Source of the DNA: Coturnix japonica
Lineage: Eukaryota > Chordata > Aves > Galliformes > Phasianidae
DNA: 64,000 nt
Reading direction: 5' to 3'
NCBI RefSeq assembly: GCF_001577835.2
Contig: NC_029516.1
Span: 107,431,837-107,495,836 of the forward strand
Made by a program: the position numbers and the translations under genes. The notes below the pieces were generated by a model. The model saw nothing but the letters and a program-made list of their open reading frames with translations, had not been told where the DNA came from and did no database searches. Position 1 is the first letter of the stretch; each line of letters opens with the position of its first letter. This document shows, one piece after another, positions 47,978 through 56,000 of the stretch.

Positions 47978-48119
47978 AAAAATAAACAAACAACAAGCTT
48001 CGTGTTTTTAAGCAACGTTTACGAATTAACCAACACGAGCCAAAACATCAGGACCAACCCTGAGCGGCTGCCCGCTCCTTCCACTAACGATTCTTATTTC
48101 TCCTCTCAAACTACTATTG

Positions 48120-49250
48120 GGATCGCTGCCGATGGCCAGCGGCCGGCGCTCGGTGACTGACCTACTTCAGCTCGCCCACTGACGCGCCCACACCGGCCCG
48201 CAGCCCCGAGGAGCAGCGCGGCTGGGAGCCCTCAGCGGCCGCCCCCGGCCCCGCACGGCTCTCCCGCGGAGGCCGGACCAACCAAGGGAGAAAACGGGAG
48301 GCCCGGGGGCGGCTGCACCTACCTCTCGGCGGCGGCAGAGCCGGGACCGCGGCTCCTCCCGCTGAGCCGACGGAGAGGGAGCCCCGCACGGAGCATAAAG
48401 CCGGAGGCGCGGGGGGGCTGAGCAGAGGGGCAGCAGCCGAGGCACGGCCGACAGGAGGAGGAGGAGACGGAGGAGGAAGAGGGGGGACCCTGGGCTTCCT
48501 CCTCCCCACCGCCCGCGGTCGGGGGAGCCGCCCCCCGCCGCGCACGCCCGCGCACCGTAGCTCCCGGCCCAGCCCAGCCGGGCCGGGCCCGGCCTCGCCC
48601 CCGGGGTCCCTGCCGCCCCCCGCCGCGTTACCTTCGGCGCTGCCCAGCGAGGCCGCTGGCGCCATGTTCCCCCGCCGCGGGCGCCCCGCGCCGCCCGTCA
48701 CTTCCGCCGCCACCTGCGGGCCCGGGACGGCGGGGGGCCGCGCCCCGAGCGGTACAGGCCGTGCCGCCTCTCCCCGGCCCGGCACCGCTCTCCCACCCCC
48801 GCCCGGCGGCGCTCCCGGGCCTCGCCGTGCCCCGCGCGGGCTGATCCCCTGGAGGGGGAAAGGCTCTCACCGGGGACCGGGAGCAGCCGCCGCTGGGGAT
48901 CGGGAATGCGGTCCCAAGGAGCGTCATCTGCTTGGCTCGTCCGCGGGCGGCTCTAGGGCTGACCGTGTCGTTTCGCCCTCCCGCTCGCAGCGGCCCCTTT
49001 CAGCGCCAGCACCGCAGCTCCCCTCGGGAACGAGCGTGGTACGGAAAGCCGCTCCGAGCGGCAGCGGCCCCTCTCAGGAGCCGGCTGAGCTCCTCCCCCT
49101 CGCACCTGGCAGCCACAGGCAGCGGCTGACCCCGGCTGCCTCCCTGTCCCGGGCAGCCCTGCCAGCCGCTGTGGGAACCGGGTCACGGAACCAGGCGGCT
49201 CAGGGCAGCTGTGCTGAGCAACCATCTACACGCAGCTCCCGGTCCTGAGC
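48120..49250. promoter_or_regulatory. KLHL15: KLHL15 CpG-island promoter
   Basis: Very CpG-dense kilobase just upstream of KLHL15, about 5.6 kb above its start codon. On the minus strand it offers several good first-exon donors: 48871 (CCCCG|GTGAGAG), 48632 (GAAG|GTAACG) and 48323 (GAGAG|GTAGGT), suggesting alternative non-coding first exons. Long frames here (up to 207 codons) are proline/glycine/arginine-rich GC artefacts. Confidence 0.8.
48632..48670 (-). other. KLHL15: Inferred KLHL15 5' UTR exon (3' part) with upstream ATG
   Basis: Minus strand reads AACATGGCGCCAGCGG, then GGGCAGCGCCGAAG and donor GTAACG. The ATG (48665-48663) opens MAPAASLGSAE. If joined to acceptor 42530, the frame runs on through the KLHL15 exon out of frame and stops at 42303-42301, an 87-codon upstream frame overlapping the KLHL15 start. 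The transcript start is unknown, so the exon's 5' boundary is arbitrary. Exon use is inferred from sequence only. Confidence 0.45.
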
Positions 49251-49971
49251 GGGGCTCTGCCTTAGCACAGGCTTCTCCTGCTTTCTGTAGCTTGCTGCTG
49301 GCTGACAAAAGCTAAAACAACCCAACAACCTCCTCACGTGCTTAATCACAGAATGTCCTGACACCATATGAAACTACGAGGTGCTTTGGGCTGTCCCTGC
49401 TTCCTTCAAACTTCTCTCTGCCTGCTATGTCACTCACTGCTTTAAATAACGGGATGTGCACCGCCATCCTCTCCCTGATTATTGCCGTTCCCACCCCCTT
49501 CGCTGTCTATTTGCAGTTGCTCGTTACCACCCCCATCCCATTCTTGATTTCTAAAACAGTATAACTCCTCTCTGACTGCCACCCTCAATCTGAATGTCTA
49601 TCCCACCTCTCACTGCTTCACACAATGAACCTGCTGTTGCATGCACAGCTTCACAAAAGACTACCCACTGCTATTCCCACTGCTATTCCCACTGCCTCCC
49701 ACGGCTCCTACACACCTACTTACTCCACACTACAAACAACCCGCTCCCATTCACCGACTCCTTCATACAGGTGACCTGACCTCTCTCTGCTCAGCCAGCT
49801 TCATACCACTCCACCTCCTACACTTAACTCACACAGTAAATTTGCCCCATTTCCCCAGTTGCTGTTTCAAAACCTGTTACTCGTGCAACCAAGGTGATAT
49901 AACTGACCATTATCAAAGCAGTTCCTGTCTAAGTCCCAAAGGAAAGACATGGAATTAAATGATCTTTCATA
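49251..49971. other. Pyrimidine-rich intergenic stretch
   Basis: CT-rich sequence containing a small tandem (CTGCTATTCCCA about 2.5 copies, 49669-49697). No gene seen; the frames here lack domains. Confidence 0.6.
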
Positions 49972-50268
49972 GTGGTGAGGCTGGTCTCTTTTCAGTAGTG
50001 CGTGGGGACAGGACTAGGGGTAATGGGATGAAACTACAGCATAGGAAGTTCCACACGAATGTGTGGAAGAACTTCTTTACAGTGAGGGTGACGGAGCACT
50101 GGAACAGGCTGCCCAGGGAGGTGGTGGAGTCTCCTTCTCTGGAGATATTCAAGACCCGCCTGGACACCTACCTGTGTGATGTGGTGTAGGGAGCCTGCTT
50201 TGGCAGGGGGTTGGACTCGATGATCTCTAGAGGTCCCTTCCAACCCCTACAATTCTGTGATTCTGTGA
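49972..50268 (+). mobile_element. CR1 LINE 3' end, plus orientation
   Basis: Sense CR1 with the ORF2 C-terminus readable ([20 protein letters not shown] then [12 protein letters not shown]), a 3' UTR GGTTGGACTCGATGATCTCT, and an ATTCTGTG tail. The tail runs straight into an opposite CR1 copy. Its 3' end is the closest match in the window to the tails of the two SINEs. Confidence 0.95.
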
Positions 50269-50545
50269 TTCGAATGAGTTGGAAGGGACCTTTAAAGGAC
50301 GTCTGGTTCAACTCCCCTGCAATGAACAGCTACAGCTACATCAGGTGCTCAGAGCCCTGTTCAGCCTCACCTTCTCTGTCTCCTGGGATGGGCCATCTAC
50401 CACCTCTCTGGGCTGGACAACCTGTTTCAGTGCTTCACTTACCCCTATTATAAAAAGGTTTTTCTTCTTATACCCAACCTAATCTCCCATTTTAGTTTAA
50501 AACCATTTTCCCTTTTCCTATCACAGCAGACCCTGCAAAAAGAGC
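50269..50545 (-). mobile_element. CR1 LINE 3' fragment, tail-to-tail with the preceding copy
   Basis: Antisense CR1: AGTTGGAAGGGACCTTTAAA, CAGCTACAGCTACATCAGGT, TTTAGTTTAAAACCATTTTC. Same subfamily as the outer fragments at 53502 and 53730. Confidence 0.9.
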
Positions 50546-52488
50546 ATTAAAAATGTTCTCCTTTACTCACTGGGTCTGTCTTCTGCCAAACCGAGCACAC
50601 ACCACTGACATCTTGTGATCTGGCGAAAAGAATCTAGAGCAGAAAATCTATTTCTCACATACAGAATCAACGCAACAAAACATCACACTTCATTCTTCAG
50701 ACTTTCAACCTGTGTAAGTCAATAAGGATAAAAAAGACTGGCAGGGCTGTTCTGGTTTTACCTGACTGTCATTTTGCTGTTTGCAGTTTGTGGTAAGCTG
50801 AGGTGTAAGATGATCTTCAAGTTGCTCCTACACACTGCAGCAGAAATGGATTCAAACCTAGTAAAAAACAAAGAGAAAACTATAAACAAACACAACCATG
50901 CATCAGCTGTGACAGCATTTAAGAGCATAAATAAAAGTGACTCCTCCATACTGAATAATTTACTTGTACTGAAGGTTTCAATCTCCTAATTAAAACTACA
51001 GGGCTGTTAAACTTAGGTCCTAGACAGTCTTTAGTCTTGCATTTTTCTTCATGCTACAAACATTACTCAGTACAGTAAAGCAAAATAATAAGACAGAAGG
51101 TGTAAAGCAGACAATTTCATTGTTAAACATAATAATAGTGTATTTCTTCAGATTTCTGACACTTATTGGGAAAGAGTAAATCATTTCTACAGGCTGCTGC
51201 AACAACTGTTTCTATAACCCTATACTGTGCTGTGTTATTGCATAATTACAGCAGTAAGTACCTACAGAATCCAGTATTTTCAGCTCATTTCCATCAGTGA
51301 TCATACGTGCCTCATGCTGAGGCAACCACATTCGAGTATTGCATCATATTCTCCATGCTTGCTCTGTCTATCTTGGTCGTAAGCATATATGGTTTTCTCA
51401 GAAGCAAGATATTTTATACAAAAATCGTACAACATCACATAGTCTAATGGAAGATTAGAAATGAACATTTATTTTCAAGACCAAACGTGCAAAATGATTT
51501 GGTAGGAAGATGTATTCAGTCACTAGCAACATCGTTGTGGTTTATTACCACATTCTTGTATCCTTTCCTTCAAAACAAGAATGCTGGCCATGCATTTGCT
51601 ATAGGTGTATCAGGAAATACTATCAGGAAAGAATGGAAATGGCATTTGTGGAAGTGGGAAGTGACGAGTCTTGTTAAACCAGACATACTGGTTTGGCACA
51701 CATTTCCACCAATCATATTGCTGGGTGCTTGGGAATTACTGCTTGGACCTGAGTAGTCAGGCAAAATCTGTGAAGCTCCACACTTTCTAGCCGGCAAAAA
51801 CACTGCTGAAGAATGTGAATGCATGTGATGCAGTTGGTTACTTGTATTGAAAGCAGTTGCTCTGATCAAAGAAATCTAGTTGGCAACAATGTCTTCTAAG
51901 GCTTTTCCACAGAGGAGGAATCAGTTCAGTTTCTCACGGGGGAGGGTTGTGAATTTGGACCTTGGTCTCCAGACTGTGTGTCATCAGTGTATTGGCGATT
52001 TTACTTGGTTTTTAAGGAATGCAAGGCTCAGCTGACTCTGAAAACAACAGGTGCTAGTTGTCTGCAATCAAAGACTCAGGCTGCTTGTGTTGGGCTTTAG
52101 ACAACACAGAGGACACACTAACTATGGCAAGGCCTATGGCCAGCGGAGATGGCTAACACATGTACAGCGGCATTTACCATTAGTGCCAATAAGCTGATGG
52201 CCACCATTGATGCTCACTTGCAGTACATACAGGCACACGCTGCCTTAACTTCACCCCTTCTCCTGCCTGCACCACACCGCTCAAACCCCCCAACACACCT
52301 ACGTTTCCATGCTGTTAGACACGCATCGACAAGCGCCGGCGTCCTCACATCCACCAGCACAGCCCGAAGCCTCCCGCGTTGGGGCAGGGAGCGCCTCATG
52401 CTGATCCTCCCACCGCAGCTACTGCGACTCAGCAGCGGGCGGTGACCCCGCGCCCGTGCAGCCTGCCATTGTGAGAGGCAGCCCCCGT
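50546..52488. other. Intergenic DNA between KLHL15 and EIF2S3
   Basis: No repeat family or gene that I can name. ORFs of 60-99 codons overlap on both strands at 51487-51869 without recognisable domains or conserved motifs. Confidence 0.6.
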
Positions 52489-52684
52489 CATAGTATCACA
52501 GTATCATAGTATCATGCGGGTTGGAAGGGACCTTAGAGATCATCGAGAGTCCAAACCCCTGGGATTCGAGTCTCCTGTGTAGCAGAGCGTGGGCACGTCT
52601 ACCACTTGCGCCACAGGGGGGATTCGAACCCAGAGCCTCCGCTGTTGCAAAGCGGCGTCCTTAACCACTGCGCCACCAGGGCCC
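52489..52684 (-). mobile_element. Dimeric tRNA-like SINE with CR1-type tail, copy A
   Basis: On the minus strand: A-box TGGCGCAGTGGTTAAGG (52675-52659), an anticodon-arm fold CCGCTTTGCAACAGCGG (52655-52639) with a 7-nt loop and GCA in the anticodon place, and a perfect B-box GGTTCGAATCC (52630-52620). A second half follows with TGTGGCGCAAGTGGTAGA and GACTCGAATCCC. Then comes the CR1 3' terminus (GATGATCTCTAAGGTCCCTT, CCAACCCGC) and a (ATACTGTG)-type tail at 52515-52489. It sits about 340 bp upstream of the EIF2S3 start codon. Confidence 0.8.
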
Positions 52685-53024
52685 ACACGAAGGCAGCGCT
52701 CCCCCGGCAGCCATTACCCACAGCCACACACACACCACCCCTACAACCCTCCGCCGTTACCCCGCGGCGGCCGCAAGGCGCATGCGCACAGCCCCGCTTC
52801 CATGACGGCTCCGGTTGCATCACCCGGGGCTGCCCATTGCCGCGCCTGAGCCGCTGTCGCCTCGCGGCGGGACTGAGGGCGGCTACGAGCCGCACAGCGC
52901 CGAGCGTCCCTGAGCCCGGGCCGGCCGTGTCGGGCCGAGAGTGCCGGGCGTGGTGGAGGCGGCGCCAATGGAAGCGAGGGGTCAGGCGGCCGTGCGGGCA
53001 GCCCCGCTTCCTCTTGCGGCCAAG

Positions 53025-53093
53025 ATGGCGGGAGACGAGGCGGGAGTGACGCTGGGGCAGCCGCACCTCTCCCGGCAGGACCTCGCCACCTTG
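53025..53093 (+). CDS. EIF2S3: EIF2S3 exon 1 (residues 1-23)
   Basis: ATG in the context CCAAGATGG; codes [20 protein letters not shown] then ATL, matching human [20 protein letters not shown]. Donor TTG|GTGCGG is a non-standard donor but holds the conserved phase. An in-frame ATG lies 57 nt upstream (52968); human homology and the TOP tract argue that it is outside the main mRNA. Confidence 0.97.
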
Positions 53094-56000
53094 GTGCGGC
53101 CCGCGTGGGGGGCGCCCGCACGGCGACGGGGGGGCTCTGCGGGACGGGGGGCGGGGAGAGGAGGGCGAAAGGCTTCGCTGCTCTCCACGGGGCTGCCGAC
53201 GACGGGAGGGCCGGGAGCCGAGCTGAAGGCTGTGCGGCCGGGCGGGGGTGGCTGCGGCCGGGCTGCTGGGCGCCTCTGGAGGCCGGCTGGCTGGGTGGGT
53301 GGGTGGGTGCAGGCTGAGGGGAGCGCTGAGAACTGGGCAGGTCACGGCGGCCTCCGCGTGGCTGGCCGGCATGGGGTGCCGAGGGCTCACACTGTGGTAA
53401 ATAGGGAGCCGCCTCCTCCGAACGGGCCGGTAGCGTGAGCTGCTCGGCGTGCCCGAGTTGGGCAGGTGTGCTGTGTAGAGCTGTCAGGGAAGTGCCTGCT
53501 CTTAGAATCACAGAATAGTTTGAGTTGGAAAGGACCCTTAAAGGCCATCGAGTCCAGGGAGGTTGTGGATGCCCCGTCCTTGGAGGTGTTCAAGACCAGG
53601 TTGGACGGGGCCCTGGGCAACCTGATCTAGTAAATGTGGATGTTTGGTGGCCCTGCCAGGCAGGGGGGTTGGAACTACATGATCCTTGAGGTCCCTTCCA
53701 ACCCGGGTCATTCTGTGAGTCCGTGTACCCAGCAAGGAGCTGGGACACCTACAGCTACATCAGGGTGCTCGGAGCCATGTTCGGCCTGACAGATCCCGGT
53801 GCAGCATGACAAACTACAGAACGTTTGTACATGCACATGTGGTGTTTTTTGTTGTTGTTATTGTCAGTAGCAATGTTTCATATTCTTTGAATATGAGAAT
53901 TTTTTTTTTGTGTGTCCTAGCATGTTTGTTAGTGAAGCACATTAGTAACTTCAGAAAGCTTCTTATTTTTCTTTTTCATTGGGTATTTTGCCAGCTGGCA
54001 AGAGTGCAGCAGTTCCTCATTTCCTGATCAACAGGAATTACCATTCAGCCCCACTCTGTCCTTTGTTCAGTGGGCCCTTGAAAGCCTTCAGCTCACCGTA
54101 GCCTGTTGCTGAGCTTAACTTGATGCCAGCCTTGAAGAAAAATGGCATTTGTGCTGATCCTGTACTTCGGGAACAGGTCTCTTGGTGACAGGGTTTGCAT
54201 CATTCATGGCGCTGTCATCCGGCTGCACAGCGCCATCTGCAGGTCATGGGCCCATCGCCGGCCTCAGTGAGCTCAGGTGCTAAGTTAGTTGTCTAGATAG
54301 ACAAAAATATAATTGAACCTGGACATATTACTCACTTAATGCTTAAAATATAAGTAAGATTATGTTTTTACACAGCTATGGTCAATTTTAATAACGTGCA
54401 GAACCTGCTTGTGTCTGAGTGTGAACATGGTGTGATTTCACAAAGCTTTACATTCTGTTCTGCAACAAAGATGATTCATGGAACTTTGCTTGAACTCAGC
54501 AGCTCATCCCTTCACTGCAGGCTTTGAAGTTACCATGAACAGATTCAGAAAATGGCACAGAGAGATGTTTCAGTGGATTTTAACACTTGCGCTGTATCTG
54601 AACAATGAGCTTTTCTAAAGGAGATGATAACAAAAAAAAGCAGAACACAAAGCAACTAATTTGTAGGGTTTTTTGTTTGGTTCTTTCTTCCTTTTGTTTT
54701 ACACTGAATGAATGTATCTGTAAGTGATGTGACATGCCAGCAGTTTTGTCTGGTACCTAAAGTGGGAAGAAAGGTATTTGAGGAAAAGCGGCCATTTAAG
54801 AAGTCAGATCCGTGGTGCTAATAACATTTCAGGATGTACTTGCTCCAAACTGTTAGTTCTAATTACGTATTGACTATAATGGAACCATTGCACACAACTA
54901 ACAGCTGTCCATTGACAAGTGTAGGTATGGTTGGCCCTGTAGTCCATGGAAAGTTAATCTCAGCATGTTATAACCAGTTTAATTTTGGGTACGTGTGGGG
55001 TGTATTTTTGGTTTGAGTTTCATTTTTTGGTTTTGCTTGCTTCCTTTATTGCTTTACAACCTAATCTGACTGTAGGCTCGTGTTCCCTTTTACCCTGTTT
55101 CACGTACTTATGAAAACTGGAATGTGTAACTCAAGTTACTTTAAGGGGCTTGGTTGGATTTTGAGACAATACGTCCAAGCATTTAGATACCAAATGAATA
55201 AACTGTAAAATCTCCTTCATTACAGGATGTTACCAAGCTGACGCCTCTGTCGCCAGAAGTCATCAGCAGACAAGCTACAATTAATATAGGTAAAAGGAAG
55301 TCTGAATAAGAGGGAGCGGGGAACGTGTTAATGTGGTGCTTCGTAGTGCTCGTGTGTTAACGTATGGTATCTATGTGGGGGAAAAAAGTAAGACATTTAT
55401 ACTTACAGTGATATAGATAAGGTATTTCTATTACACATTTTGTCAGGATGCAGGAAGAGACTTGTCAGACCCTTCTAACTTGAAAAACATTACAGTTTTA
55501 ATTCATGAGCGCTACTTTGAATGAAGTAGATGAGTAGTTCTTTTTAATCTTAAAATTGGGAATTGAAATAGTTACCACAGAAGTATAGATTGTAGAAATG
55601 TCTGTTGAGGGCTCATTCTAAGCTGTTGTTCATTTATACAAAAACAGCTAAGGAATCCGTATGTATTTTGATGGTAACACTGGGCTTACTGGCTCCAGAG
55701 CGTTTGGGTAATTGTGTTGATGGTCACTGTGCATGCTGAACAGCAGTTAACTGACAAACATTTGCCTTTAAAACATAGGTACAATTGGCCACGTAGCCCA
55801 CGGGAAGTCGACAGTAGTCAAAGCTATATCTGGTGTTCATACTGTCAGGTTTAAAAATGAGCTGGAAAGAAATATCACGATCAAGCTGGGTTATGCCAAT
55901 GCCAAGGTGAGTCACTGATAGAAATCAAGCAAGTATGTCACTAAGATATTACAAGGTGGATAAAGGCTTATCAGTAACTATTGATGAATGAAACTTTAAA

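Larger units (their letters stand above)
42531..48631 (-). other. KLHL15 5' intron (inferred)
   Basis: 6.1 kb between the likely non-coding exon 1 (donor at 48632) and the first coding exon. Contains the split CR1 (44461-44652 and 46518-46846), a SINE (44854-45042), an exon-like ORF (45885-46075), and G runs at 45750-45758 and about 47948-47976. The stretch 42540-44460 shows no supported gene; a 108-codon plus-strand frame at 43823-44149 has no recognised domain. Confidence 0.6.
52685..53430 (+). promoter_or_regulatory. EIF2S3: EIF2S3 CpG-island promoter with TOP-like start
   Basis: CpG-dense block around exon 1. A pyrimidine tract CTTCCTCTT at 53007-53015 sits 10-18 bases upstream of the ATG and lines up with human TTCCTTCCTCTT just before its ATG, so transcription probably starts here as a terminal-oligopyrimidine mRNA. 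A YY1-type AAGATGGCGG (53022-53031) overlaps the start codon. No TATA box seen. Confidence 0.75.
53094..55225 (+). other. EIF2S3 intron 1
   Basis: 2.1 kb. The 5' 350 bp is CpG island with a (GGGT)4-type motif at 53293-53307; then a nested CR1 pair (53502-53790). The rest is T-rich unique sequence with no gene seen. Confidence 0.9.

Noticed and set aside
48162-48785. 207-codon minus-strand frame in the KLHL15 CpG island
   Set aside because: Proline/glycine/arginine/alanine-rich, overlapped by equally long frames on both strands; typical of GC-rich island sequence. Only the splice-compatible upstream ATG segment was kept.
52620-52675. A genuine tRNA-Cys gene (GCA in the anticodon place)
   Set aside because: The A-box, anticodon arm and B-box are present, but they are embedded in a dimeric repeat with a CR1 tail, and a second decayed copy exists; no clear acceptor stem.
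52599-53511. Overlapping frames of 147-263 codons around EIF2S3 exon 1
   Set aside because: GC artefacts on both strands; one includes the real exon 1 but continues into the intron.
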